This document shows, piece after piece, positions 34,377 to 45,920 of a DNA stretch of 64,000 bases. The notes under the pieces are model-generated. The model made no database searches. It was not told the DNA's origin and worked only from the letters and a program-made list of their open reading frames with translations. Source of the DNA: Panorpa germanica (Eukaryota > Arthropoda > Insecta > Mecoptera > Panorpidae). Where the stretch lies: contig OY783205.1 in the NCBI GenBank assembly GCA_963678705.1, positions 10,912,001 through 10,976,000 of the forward strand, read 5' to 3'. Position 1 is the stretch's first letter. The number at the start of each line of letters is the position of its first letter. Position numbers and translations under genes: made by a program.

Positions 34377-36401
34377 TCATCCTGCCCATGGTTTCATCAT
34401 GTCTGCTGATGTAGAAGTCCTATCTGGCCCTTCACACTCTCCTGCTTTCTCCACATCATAACGATCATTTCCTTTAATTTTCGTTATTTTGTATGGTCCT
34501 TTAGCCTCTTCTGCTTGCATCGTCTTCTTCGGCTTCGGAAAATGCTTGACGTCTTTGTCCTTATCCTTAGAGAAACGAACAGTGTCTTGTTTGGTTTTTA
34601 TTTTAACCCCAATCATCAATTTATTTTCTATTATATACTTCCCTGTATAATTCTTTACTTGTTTCGTCTTCTTCGGCTTCGAAAAATGCTTGACTGCGTT
34701 GACCTTATCCTTAGAGGGACGAACATTGCCTTGTTTCCTCATCCTCGGCTTCGGAAAATGCTTGACTGCGTTGACCTTATCCTTAGATAGACGAACATTG
34801 CCTTGTTTCATTGCACAACCTAGGTCGTTCATTTCCTGGGCTGCCTGTATGACATCCTTTTCTAACCCTTCATCCAGCTGCTCTTGAACAACTAGTCGAT
34901 CTGCAGGTGGTAGTCTAAGCGGTCTAGAAAATATAGGAGTATCATTTTTCAATGTAATTGTCTTTTCACTTTTAGAGTTGCGTAACTCTTTTCGTTTGTC
35001 ATTGTCCACTGACTTGTGTATTTTATTAACATTTTTATCGTTTATATGGGATAAGTCTAGATCACTTTCTTTATCACCATTGTCTATTTTTATTGTCATT
35101 AATTGTTTAACCTCACTTTCATTTTCATCTTTATCGCTATAAAGTTTATGAAATTTAACACCTGTGTTATCAATAAGTACTCTAGCTTTCGCTATAATGT
35201 ACAAACCTATCACCATGTCCCTATGCATTGCATGTGATGGTAACACTTCAAAATAACTAGCGTAATGTTCTGAATCAATTTCAATGTTCAATTTAATTCT
35301 ACCTAAAGAATTTACTCGAGAGTTTGACAAACCACGTAATGTTATAACAGAGTCATATAATTTAACATTCTTTAAGGTTTTAAAATAATCTTGCCGCACT
35401 GCTGACAAATCACTACCAGTATCGATTAAAGCATTTACATTACTCCTGTTATTAACACAAATTGATTTTATCATTTCTACTTTCATAACATTATGCTCCG
35501 CTTTAACAGTTTTTATTTTAGTATTACAGTTTCGACTAACATGTCCATAATTACCACAAGTAAAACATTTGTAACCCTTGTCTTTATCTGGACACACTTT
35601 AGATGAGTGTGATAACGAACCACAATTAAAACATTTAATCTTCTCACCTGTTGTCTCAGTTTTAGTTTTGGTACCTGGCCTAGATCTCTTATCATAGTCC
35701 TGGATATCCATTTTCATTTTTTCATATTGTTCAAGCTTACGTCTCAGCTGCGCAATATTTTCAGCTCCATACAATATCACTTTGTTAGCTGTACTGTCAC
35801 GAATACCTGATATGATATAATCCATAATAGCTGCTTCTTCGACATCTGCTTGACTAGCAATGTCTTAAATATCATACACATATTGACGAAAACTTTCACC
35901 TGATTTCTTCACCCTTTGTTGAAGCATTTTGTGAACCTGTGCACTATTTAAACTCTTATCGAATTCATCAACTAAATACGATTTAAATGTATCCCAATTT
36001 ATTATCCTGGTTTCAAAATTAATAAATTGTTTTGCTGTATCAGTTAACAATCTCCTGGCATACAAATATCTGTATTTTGTATCTATTTCCGCCTGGTCAC
36101 AGAAATCATCAAATTGTTTGATCCATAATCTGACATTTTTAAGCCCATCATATTTAGGTAAAGCCAATTCTAAATCTAAAAATGTATAATTTGTTTTATT
36201 GACTGTTTCATTGTTTACAGACCTACTATTCTGTTCACCGACTCTGCTATTATACGAGTTCATTCTTGTTAATAATTCAGCTCTATTTCCACGCTGACTT
36301 AGTCCAACGAAGCTAAGTTCCTGTCGTAATTCTGCCACTGACAAGCTGTTTAATTCCTCCGTCATTGTTATAATTTTCACTGCTAACAGATTGAAGTGCA
36401 A
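34377..36401 (-). pseudogene. Gypsy copy 2 Gag-protease with scrambled pol remnant
   Basis: Gag from 36401: SVAELRQELSFVGLSQRG SAP-like motif, capsid-like region, then a TAA near 35865, then two CCHC knuckles (CFNCGSLSHSSKVC, CFTCGNYGHVSRNC). Protease follows without a stop: ALIDTGSDLSAV. After DVIQAAQEMND the frame enters three copies of a linker, SKDKVNAVKHFPKPR-like, interleaved with NYTGKYIIENKL and MIGVKIKTKQD, then ends GPYKITKIKGND and ADMMKPWAG, the integrase tail. RT, RNase H and integrase cores are absent. The open frame survives through this shuffling. Confidence 0.85.
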
Positions 36402-36629
36402 TTACTTTAGTTAGTAAACTGTACACCTGGAAATTTAAGAGTATTCTTGATTGACTAAACTAATTTTTCTTTTATCTGTCATTAATTGTTCAAAAAATTA
36501 AGAATAATCTTGACTGAGTATACTTGGTTTTCCTTTTGATCCCGTGGTCAACTGTTCTGGTTCTAAGGTTAAGAATAATCTTTACTGAATATACTTGATT
36601 TTCCCTTATCCCGGTTCGAGCCCCCAATT
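36402..36629 (-). promoter_or_regulatory. Leader and primer-binding site of Gypsy copy 2
   Basis: Minus strand reads TTGGGGGCTCGAACCGGGAT next to the 5' LTR, the same primer-site type as copy 1 with one more base. Three leader repeats carry TTAAGAATAATCTTGACTG-like cores, against two in copy 1. Confidence 0.6.
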
Positions 36630-37505
36630 TGTAGTGTAACTTCTAAACCATCCCTGTTGAGACAATCATTTGCAGTGTGATATTATAATTCTATCCCGGA
36701 CGAACATCCAAGTTGTAGTTTTGCAAGTAACAATTAAGGTTGAATCCTCAAGTGTGGTGCAAAAATAACAATATAGTTTATTTAAACGAGTAAACACATA
36801 ACTTGAATAATAGTAGTTCATTTTATTATTCCACGCAGTTATACAATTACATCTCAATAAAGCGAATTAATCAAAATAAAGTTCACAAAGATAATAACAC
36901 TTGATTAAAATACAATACTTAGATTTAGAGTCCTTTTACAATGTTTTGCGTGTTACCACGAAATACGTAGTTTCCATAGTACATAGTTAACAAACACAAT
37001 GGTTTACAATGATAAATACACCCTAGTAATTAACATTACATTTGTATGCATAACTCTAACTATTGACGCTGACAACAATAACAAATATTACACACAGTAA
37101 TAAAGTTAAACTGGATTTCAATTCACAATGATAATAACACTCGTTAACATAGCATATTCCTGAATTCACTAAAGACGTCATACACTCTGTGTATCTCTGT
37201 TGATCGCCATTTTTCTAATTTTCTTTACTATACGATAATCAAATATTATAACTAATAACAATGATTACTATTTTTAAATGATATTGACAACTAGTTAATA
37301 TTACTTAAAATCACAAAAGTAACGACGCTATACAAACTGTGTATCTCTCTCATCGCCATTTTCTTACTTCTCTCTCTGTACCACATGTGCCGTAATGACT
37401 CGTCAGCATTCAACAGTTAGTAAGCGCTGGTCTCGAGAGTTCGGGGTTTACTTACGCAAAACTAGTTAGCGTCTGTTGTCGAGAGTACAGATTACATTCA
37501 CACTC
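36630..37505 (-). repeat. 5' LTR of Gypsy copy 2, truncated
   Basis: Nearly identical to 33344-34220 (for example AAAATACAATACTTAGATTT and CGAGAGTTCGGGGTTTAC), so insertion is fairly recent. It stops at CACACTC (37505) where the partner continues AACAAACCC. Confidence 0.9.
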
Positions 37506-40092
37506 TTGCTTGCAAACCGAAGCAAAATAGAAATTATTTGGTTTTCTTTTATGTTACAACTTTGGTTAATATTATAAAGTATTTTGCTTTCATTTGTTTG
37601 ATTGATTGTTGGCACTGGCGTGATTCGTTAATTCTTTACATTATGACTATTTATTTTTACTTTCACTAACTAAATTATTACAAACTGTAAACTTATCTTC
37701 TCGTTGTTTTTCTACAAATAAAAAAGAAATAGACTAAATTACTAATTGGGAAACTATATTACTAATTAGGCAACTAAACTAAAATGGATCTCGGTGGGAA
37801 AATTTTTCAAGAAACTGATTGATTTAAAACTTTTTTAATAATTGCATTTTGATTTATTCTATTGGAAAGAAACTTGAATAAAAAATTCTTTGACTCAACG
37901 ATTAATTATCAGAATATATTACGCAGGGTTTTCCACGGTGAGACATAAATTGTTTAATCGCTGAAAGAAAGTTCAGTGTATATAAATCCGCAAATAATTC
38001 AAGGTGAACTGCCTTTGTTGAATAAGGCTATATCTTATCAAAATGCATCCTAATTATCTATTTTCGCTGCCCTAAATGGAAAGTAAAAAGTAACTTAATC
38101 ATATATGGGAGATAAATCCCCTTAAAACAAGTCACGAAATTGGGAACTATTTTATTTACTAAAGATAAACTTGATATATAAAATAAAAGCGCTTAAAGAA
38201 CGCAACATGAAACATTCTAATGTGTTCATAAGTAATTATCATTTTGGTTACGGGATGATCAGAAGCTTAAACCATAGTTTAATCTTTCACGAATAAGCAT
38301 AATTCGTTATTGGTTATAAGTTGAAGCATCATTTTCTAGTGCAAATGATACTGACTGAAATTTTATAAATAAATGTTTATAGAATGTTTGAGATCGAGTA
38401 TAATTAGAAGTCTCAAATGATTTAAGGTTTAAGGAGAAATTAAATATATTTATTTATAATTTTTTATGTTTCTCAGAGTTGAAAAAATAGATATATTATT
38501 GATATAATATGAAGATATAATATAAGATAATGAAGAAATTATAGATATATTATTGATATAATAATCTAGAAAAATTGATTTGGATGCAATACGGTTTTTA
38601 AGGTCAGTCGTAACTAGTGGGGAATCGCTTAATAGTGATGTAAATTTCATTGATGGTTTAGTAACAATTTCTAAGTTTCTACGGTTGTGGTAGGTAATTG
38701 TAAATATGAAGATTATAAATGATGAAGGATAATCGGGGGCTAATTACAATATTTATCTAAAAGATCTAAAAGAAGTTACCACGCTGTATTATAAGTTTCG
38801 GTATCATGCGTTGATAAATATATTAAGTGAAAAATGAATTTGGTGGTGTAGTCATAGTTTACCTTACAATGTATAAAGATGGCAAACATAAACTTAAATT
38901 GAGTCCATTCTGCAATATCTCAACTAATGATTTTTATTTCTATTTTCAATAAGTTATACGAATTATTTTGTCCCCCGCAAATTAATAGAATCCTTTTTTT
39001 CATTGGAATCTTATGAATTTTCAGTTAGTTCGATCAGTAACGCCATAAAATCACTATGCTTTATTGTGAAAAGTTATTTCTAAGTTGTCTTTAAATAGTA
39101 TTGCAATTGTCTATCTAATACCTGGTAAATATACGTCCGACTTAAACATGGGGCATTTAACAATTGTTGGAAGAAGTTGTACAACACGTCGATACTGGTG
39201 TGACTTGCAACTTAATACGTCGTATGCCTTTTTTGGACAAATTTTTTCAATCTGTTATAGAAAAAAAAATGTTTAGAAAGAAAAAGTATTAAAACTCAGT
39301 TCTTTAACAATGTGGTCTGTTCGACATGGGTGTATTGTTTAGCACGGGTAACTCATTGCAAGGGTATGCAGCGGTATCTTGTTTTATTAAATTCAATGGC
39401 TACTTGGCGTGAATACTTACTGAAAACTTGTCATGTCGCAATTCTTTGTTTCATATGAAATGTGCGATAATTAAGATGTATGTTGGCAGCGGCTGTTTGT
39501 GCGATAATATGTACAGATACAACATTATTTTATTTAATAGGAACTTTAGATTATGGTTGAAATAATTTATTAACTGATTTAGTAAAGGACGATAATAAAG
39601 GACTCGATGGAGGATTACGAGAATGCCTAGTTCAGATATGGAGTTCATATTAAATAAAACTGAGCCTCTAATATATAAGCAAAACACATAGTTACATCAC
39701 GCTAGTACATCATAGGAACGGTGTCGCAGTAATTCCACGTATTTTGGCAATGAGTAATTGGTATCAAAGCCTGATAAAACCTTATAAAAACAAATAGCGC
39801 TGAATAAGAAAAGCATTAAATCTTTGTAACATATAAATATCAAATTTTATAAACATTTATTGAACAAAAGATAAAATATAAATACTGATGGTTCTGCCTG
39901 ATAGAAAATAAGTAGTTTTATAATGTGCAGTAGATCAAATATTTTCAAAGTGGATATTACTTTCACAATAATAAAATATTTACACCTTATGTATAAATTC
40001 TTTTAATAATTTGATTAATAATTAAAAGCCGACCTTACGTTTGGAAATAACTATTTTTTGGCAATAATAAATATAAATATTTATATTTATAT
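37506..40092. other. AT-rich stretch without gene
   Basis: No coding signal I can support. A small tandem repeat (ATAGATATATTATTGATATA twice, 38488-38508 and 38543-38563) is the only structure noted. Confidence 0.6.
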
Positions 40093-40340
40093 AGCGAGGG
40101 TAAATATTGACAAAGTAATAAAATATTAAAAAAACACCTTAGACAAATTGTTCTAATGCACATTTATCCAATATTAGCAATTTGACCTTACTCGATCACA
40201 CGAGAGACCTGGACTCTTTTTTTTTTCAAAACAATATTATGATAAGATATCTAGATATAAAAATTAAAACCAAACAGAATACTAGGAACATTAACATTAA
40301 AGTACCTTAAAATATTGAAATTATAACTGAAAATCGATGA
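40093..40340 (+). repeat. Dispersed repeat, copy 2
   Basis: Reverse complement of 15885-16135. Its left neighbour is a short AT stretch (TATTTATATTTATATAG) instead of the long (TA)n tract of the other copy. Confidence 0.8.
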
Positions 40341-40490
40341 GATTGCTACTATCACAAAATTGTTTCTCCTGTTGCTTTCCCAATTTGTACTAAACAAACC
40401 ATCGTTCGATAGTTTTCGAGTTTTCTGGGATGCTTGCTGGAGGTAGTACGAAAGTTTTGCAAGAAATCTTAACCTAAAACTGGCTCAAGG

Positions 40491-40520
40491 TTAGGGTCGG
40501 GTCGGGTCAGGTCAGGTCGG
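40491..40520 (+). repeat. Telomere-like pentamer run
   Basis: TTAGG, then TCGGG twice, TCAGG-like units and TCGG: six pentamers of the (TYRGG) type. TTAGG is the common insect telomere unit and TCAGG is known in beetles. Very short and degenerate. Confidence 0.35.
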
Positions 40521-41639
40521 TGATGGAATCTAGACTACATTAAGTCTAAAATTTCGTAACTTAACAAATTCCATTCTGCACAGACAAATATATTCTAAAG
40601 CAAGGGTAATTTTGGTAAGCGAATTATTGACAAAGCGTTTGCCACTATTAATAAAATGTGACAATTTATTTGGGCCAAGAAGGTTGATTATTTATATAAA
40701 TTGATAATAAATTAATAGTACGGTCTTATATCTATTTTCATAGTGATAATTACTTATAGATTGGTTTGATAATGGTTTAAACAAACGGTAGTTGTACAAC
40801 AGAAGTTCTTGACAAAACGTTTGTAAAGAAAAAATAGGTATGACCAATTTATTGCGGCCACTATGGTTGACTTATTAAACTAATACGCACGGCATTAAAA
40901 CTCATCAAATAATTACTGGAAAAAATAGCATAGACGGTACAATTTGTAAAGATAACATGTAGAATAAATATAAAAGAAAGAATATAAATGAAATTATAGG
41001 TCTCTAGTGTATATAGTACAAAATATGGTTTCTTTTTACTTTGCCTTTATTTTGGTGTTTTTGCTGTTGATTGTTTGCAAGTTGTATTAAGAATGATAAG
41101 TTGAACTAAGAATAAAACGTTAAAAAACTTGACAGTTGTGATAGACAAGAGAATAAATCGAACTAAACAATGACAAACAATAAATAATTCTTTAAGACAT
41201 GAATGAAGTATTATATTGAAAGTAAAACTAAAATAAAAAAATAAATTGTTGTTTTCAATTTACCAAAAGTAATATTACTTTCTTTATGTTACCATTGTTT
41301 TACCTATGTATTTATTATTTTTGATCTTTACTACAATTCCTGTCTCAGTAATGAGAATGTTTTAAACTTTTGAAGAATCATTTAAAGAGTCTGGAAAGGC
41401 ATTTTAAGAGTCTGGTCTTGTTAATATATGATGCCTTACTTTTAATACAAAAATAATAAACATAAATTTAATAATTAAATTAAAAAAGTTATTTCGAAAT
41501 ATTTTAAAATATAATATTCTTCTATTTTAACATTTTTATTATTAATTAATTTAATGTGTATGTCGCTATACTTTACATTTTTTCATTATTTAATCAATAA
41601 TAATATTCCTTAATATTAAGAAGTGAAATAGATGACATT
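40521..41639. other. AT-rich stretch without gene
   Basis: No coding, RNA or clear repeat signal seen. Confidence 0.55.
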
Positions 41640-42250
41640 TGGCCAAAGCGGGAGTTGTGACGAAGTATACTGAGAAGATAGTAGCTTTATCAGGAGGAAT
41701 GTTATTTTTTAGTGTTGTGCTGGTAGTTGTAAAAGAAGCTATATCAACAATTGAGAACAACAGATGGTAGAAAATTGCAATATGCGTAGATTCAAAAGCA
41801 GGAAACATATTGTATACAATAAGTAGAAATTTAAATAGACTAAAGATAATAGGGTTTGATTTACCGTTAGTGTGAATTCCTACTCATAAATGAATACCAG
41901 GAAATGAAACAGCAAACTACTCTGCACAACAACCAGCTAGAAACTAGCTGTTGAAACAAGAAAAAGCGAAATGAAAGTAAAGTGGAAATCCTACTACATG
42001 TTAGACAATTTAAAAAAAGAAATATTTTTTTTGAAAATAACAGTCCTTGGTGTTTGGACGTCGTTGATAGTGGAAAGCTTTAGGTCCAAGAGTATTATCA
42101 CTTATCTCGAGACCATGTAGAGGACCATGGGTGGACCAAACAGAGGAGTTAGATAGAGATGCGGCTTTTAAGAAGAAATCGCATTATGCCGGTTAATACG
42201 TGTAGCTATAGAGCGGGGGTAGCCACTCAGAGTATATAATCCTCGAATAC
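41640..42250 (+). pseudogene. Non-LTR RNase H and ORF2 C-terminal remnant
   Basis: Broken frames give KEAISTIENN, KIAICVDSKAGNILYTI, LKIIGFDLPLV and IPTHK-IPGNETANYSAQQ, the DSK and PxHxGIxGNExAD landmarks of a retroelement RNase H. LLRRNRIMPVNTCSYRAG further on resembles the Arg-rich stretch before the terminal zinc motif. Several stops. It could belong to an I-like or LOA-like element; too short to tell. Confidence 0.6.
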
Positions 42251-42591
42251 AGAACACACAGAAACATGAAGAAATACCAAATGTAGCGTTTTTTCATGCA
42301 ATGTATTTTAGATATTGATAACTGTTTAAGTTTACTCCGTTACAACAATAGTGGATATTATACTATAGAGTGTATTAAAATAAGAATAACTACGTCATTT
42401 TTAAAGGAAAAGAATAACAACATATTTCATATAATTTCAGCTGGTTCATCAACAGTAAATGTATTGATTGGAACACATGTAAGTACACATGACCCAGAGT
42501 AAATAGTCACGGGTTAAACAAAAAAGTTACCTAAAATTTATTAATTAAACAATTTACTTCGTGTTATTATGTTATATGTTGTTGTAGAAAG

Positions 42592-42708
42592 ATGACGTGT
42601 TTATATTTTTTCCAATTATTTATTGGTGCAGTTTTTGTGCTTAATCTGGCCGAGTCCGCAACCCTTTCAGAATGCCAGGGATTGGTTGGAACACTTCACT
42701 ATACTAAC
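42592..42708 (+). CDS. Carboxylesterase-like gene, exon 1 (signal peptide)
   Basis: 39 codons: MTCLYFFQLFIGAVFVLNLA then ESATLSECQGLVGTLHYTN, a typical secretory signal peptide and short mature start, ending at AAC with a GTAAGT donor. The frame joins in phase 0 to the exon at 44756. Two related first exons occur in block A at 32364 and, inverted, at 11468, which suggests duplication in an esterase cluster. Expected product: a secreted alpha/beta-hydrolase-fold esterase (family members include juvenile hormone esterase and detoxifying esterases). The substrate cannot be inferred from this part. Confidence 0.68.
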
Positions 42709-43663
42709 GTAAGTAAATATCCTAGCTTTAAGGCACATTAAAATAACTACTTTTTTTCGTTATAAAACGACTTGTGTTTCACATATTTGATTTAATGAAA
42801 AAGAAAATTGTTAATGTTAGTCTACCTAGGTAGAAATGAACCTTGAAATTATCTCCATTTGTAATTGTTTGAATCTCAGTAGTAAATATTGAAGGAATTG
42901 TTAACACTAAGTTCAACATCCTACCTTCTATTGACGGTGCAGTCTTAGCTAGTAGCTAATATAGGAAAAGACGCATGTATACATGTGATATTTCAACTTA
43001 AATATTAAAATTTGAATCAAAAATTAAGTAATGAAATATTTTATTTCGTAATCTTTTTACGTAAAATACAATATTCTTCCTTGTACACTGTTTACATATA
43101 CACCAATTCCTCTGAGTATTTTCTATTTTTAAAACTTTATCATTATTGCATATTTGTAATTATCAAAAAATAAAACATTAATTAACATAACAAATTCTTT
43201 AATATTTTACATAACAAATTGTCTATAGAAACTTAAAAAATTACTTAGTTACACATATGTATAGCTTGTTTAGCTGTTGCAGTAATATAGTTCTATAGAG
43301 CTATTCGATTCCATAGAATTTAACAAGGTTAACGAATTTAACACAAAATAGAAGAGTAAAGATTCTTAAGCATTTTCTTACGACAAGGCATTACTTCCTA
43401 ACCCTACAAAACTTACGTTTATAAATGGAATTAAAATCGAATATACAATATAATAATTCCACTAATAGGAATTTAAGGTAAAGATTGAGATTAGAAAATT
43501 TAAGTTTATTATGAAAAGATTCAAGCAGATTTCGACTCCCCATGCGAGGTCATCTTCATGTAAAACAAATTACAAAATTACTCTCTACTGAAACACTTTT
43601 CTCTTATCAATATCGGTACGTTAAAACATTTTTAATCAAAATTAACCCAAAAGATACAGCGGG

Positions 43664-43703
43664 AAGAATGATAGAGCGTTATATTTTATTTCGCATTTCA
43701 GCA

Positions 43704-43745
<42 letters not shown>

Positions 43746-44308
43746 GGGTGACAATAATCCTATCCTTGTTGACGTTTCCAATTGTGGGTCTACCTTACAC
43801 CTTAGTGGGTGTTAGATAGATTACCAGCTGTGGTTTTAGCTGTTTTGATCTTATTTCAATCCTTAGTTGAGCCCCCATTATAATTTAGCTTATTAAAAAT
43901 AAAGTTAAATTAATTATTTTTCAAAGAAATTATATTACAAAAATAACTCACATATATAAAAATAATTCTTAATGTTATTAACAACTAGTTAATACTACAT
44001 TTCTCGAATTTACTAATGACTGTCATACAAACTGTGTGTGTTACTACTTATCGCCATTTTAACAATGTCGTAGCAAGCGAACGTGTGTCGTGACCTGTTA
44101 GAGGGGTCCACAAATCGTTTTAAAAACAGAGCTAGTAACATTTGAATATAACTTAATATTAGCAATGTTCCTAACCTATTTTATAGAGTTCCTTACTATA
44201 TAATTACTATTTCTTACAAACTAATTATATCTAATCCTAAATTATATCCCACATATATATACATATATGCTGAAATACGAAATAAGATATAACGCTCTAT
44301 TATTCTTA
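43664..44308. mobile_element. Inverted-repeat (MITE-like) element split by a solo LTR
   Basis: Left arm 43664-43741 and right arm 44254-44308 are reverse complements: AAGAAT..TAGAGCGTTATATT, TTTCGCATTTCAGCATATAT on the left against ATATATGCTGAAATACGAAA, TATAACGCTCTA..ATTCTT on the right. Together they would form a hairpin with a (TA)n centre. The solo LTR sits exactly in that centre. No ORF. Confidence 0.72.
43742..44253 (-). mobile_element. Solo LTR of the Gypsy family, in esterase intron
   Basis: 512 bp, TGTGGGGTGACAAT ... AATTATATCCCACA, the orientation of the 3449-4231 LTR. Also shares CTTAGTGGGTGTTAGATAG-type sequence with the reverse complement of 22412-23009. Flanked by TATATA on both sides. 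Confidence 0.88.
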
Positions 44309-44315
44309 TTAATTG

Positions 44316-44321
<6 letters not shown>

Positions 44322-44400
<79 letters not shown>

Positions 44401-44405
44401 TATAA

Positions 44406-44458
<53 letters not shown>
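44322..44458. repeat. Two (TA)n microsatellites
   Basis: (TA)n at 44322-44397 and 44412-44458, separated by GTATTATAATTTTTAA. The reading frames through them are artefacts of the repeat. Confidence 0.93.
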
Positions 44459-44461
<3 letters not shown>

Positions 44462-44602
44462 GGTGTTTGTAGCAAGCTGCAAAGCTTTGAGGGGATGATA
44501 GTTTACACCATTTAGAACATATTGACCTATTTATGTCTTAGCCGAAGGCTATTTATTTATTTTTATAGCTATTTTTATGTTATTTTTATAAAAAGATGTC
44601 AA
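44459..44602 (+). repeat. Dispersed repeat, copy 2
   Basis: Starts CAGGGTGTTTGTAGCAAGC right after (TA)n and matches 13743-13885. Confidence 0.7.
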
Positions 44603-44755
44603 TAGGTTGTTGGAGACAACGGGCAGTATATAATTAGCTGCTTCTTTTCTTTATTTAAATAAATGATAAAAATCAAAATTTAAAAAAAATAAGATATACT
44701 TTTCTCGTAGACCCAACACTTATACTCGTGCAAATAACAATAATCTCTTTTGTAG

Positions 44756-44908
44756 TGTACGAACAACCCGAACAATTATCCTGTGGTAAAGACGAATGCC
44801 GGACTAGTGGGAGGAGTTTGTGCTTATTCAGACGTTGCAGGCAGAGAGATTTGTTCTTTTAAAGGATGTCCTTATGCAAAGCCACCAGTAGGAGAGCTAA
44901 GATTTAGG
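44756..44908 (+). CDS. Carboxylesterase-like gene, exon 2
   Basis: 51 codons from CTNNPNNYPVVKTNAGLVGG through VCAYSDVAGREICSFKGCPY to AKPPVGELRFR, then GTAACT. The series V-x-T-x-x-G-x-V-x-G and F-x-G-x-P-Y-A-x-P-P-x-G-x-L-R-F is the N-terminal hallmark of insect carboxylesterases. The catalytic Ser/Glu/His exons are not found before the P-type element at 45829, nor beyond it in this window, so the gene is incomplete here: either a pseudogene or one with distant exons. Confidence 0.78.
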
Positions 44909-45301
44909 GTAACTAAAAGAATGACAAGTTGTATAACATAACTGGAGGGTAACTTGGAAAAGAATCGTAGCAAATACATAGCAGTTGTTTAGAATAATAC
45001 AGCAATAAAAAAGTAACTCTGTGGAAAGAAAATGCAATAAAATAATTAGAAATAGTGTAAAGTATTTGTGCCATTGCTGAAATTGTAGGAATTGATAAAG
45101 AATTTGTAGGGAAAATTTTACAACTATTTTAACATGCAAAAATTATGTGCCTAAATGTTAGGTTAAAAATTGTAATGTTATGTAAAAAAATTAGTTATTT
45201 TTTATTAGTTAGTTCCTATTATTGGTTTAATTGAATGTAGTTATGACTCGCCAAAATAAAATGAAATACAAGGTTAGAAGTGTTTTGTTCGTGCGCTTGC
45301 G

Positions 45302-45650
45302 TTGCAAAAAAACGTTGTATTGGAGCAACATGTGGATTTTATAGCGATTTACTCGAGTTGTATTCGAGTCTGGGCTGTATTATCTGGTAGAGGCTTTATC
45401 GGTCCGTATTTTCGAAAGACCGACGAGTGCATGCGTTCACTGTTAAATAGCAAATGTTACTGCGAAATAGTAAGAGGATTTTTGGCCCATAAGTTGGAAG
45501 AGTTTTAAGGTCACAACTCACAAACATGGTTCTAGTAAGACAGGGTTGCTGCTGTAAACAAACTATTTCCATACAAAGTGATTTCTCAAAGAGGTAGCAC
45601 TAACAGGCCTTCAAGAAGACCCGATCATTGCTGGAAATAGAATAAATGTA
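45302..45650 (+). pseudogene. Mariner/Tc-type DDE transposase remnant
   Basis: VWAVLSGRGFIGPYFRKTDE, SLLNSKCYCEIVRGFLAHKL and then, after a frame change, KLFPYKVISQRGSTNRPSRR with PDHCW resemble the VWxxIxxxGxIGPxFF, vNxxxYxxxLxxFL and FPxxxISrxGdxxWPxRSPDL landmarks of IS630/Tc1/mariner-like transposases in insects. The second catalytic region is degraded. No terminal repeats were identified. Confidence 0.6.
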
Positions 45651-45828
45651 TTTTATGACTGGCAATAAAGTTAACTCACTTAATGATAAACAAATCAAAA
45701 ACAAAAAAGTATAGCAACCAACCATATAATTGTGGCGACTCACTTGGATATTCAATAAATAATAATCATAGTAGGTCTTCAAGTAATCGTCTTTTATTTA
45801 ATAATTGCTTAATATAAAATGTGTATAT

Positions 45829-45920
45829 CAGAGGCCGGTGACTCTCTAACCAATTTTTCGTACAAAATTTGACATCATTTCGAGAAGTGGCGGTCTCATA
45901 ACGGAAAATTGAAACTAACA
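45829..45920 (+). repeat. Left terminal inverted repeat of P-like element
   Basis: About 90 bp alignable with the reverse complement of 57120-57209, roughly three quarters identical, with one 3-bp gap. Confidence 0.7.

Larger units (their letters stand above)
33344..37505 (-). mobile_element. Gypsy-type LTR retrotransposon, RT-less copy 2
   Basis: Same family body as copy 1 (gag and protease about 90 percent alike by eye) but with strongly different LTRs. The 3' LTR (33344-34334, 991 bp) is whole; the 5' LTR (36630-37505) lacks its last 114 bp at the right edge, where the sequence turns abruptly into unrelated DNA. Gag-pol is one frame with a single stop near 35865. The pol part is reduced to protease, an RT beginning, a triplicated linker and the last residues of integrase. 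Confidence 0.88.
42709..44755 (+). other. Intron 1 of the esterase-like gene
   Basis: 2047 bp from GTAAGT to TTTTGTAG. It contains an inverted-repeat element (43664-44308) with a solo LTR at its centre, two (TA)n tracts and a copy of a dispersed repeat at 44459. The first 950 bp hold nothing recognisable. Confidence 0.6.

Noticed and set aside
39085-39276. Plus-strand ORF of 63 codons
   Set aside because: No motif, no splice signals that extend it, isolated; not supported.
44242-44515. Ile-Tyr repeat ORFs on both strands
   Set aside because: They are translations of the (TA)n microsatellites; the same holds for the ORFs at 21237-21690 and 16098-16292.
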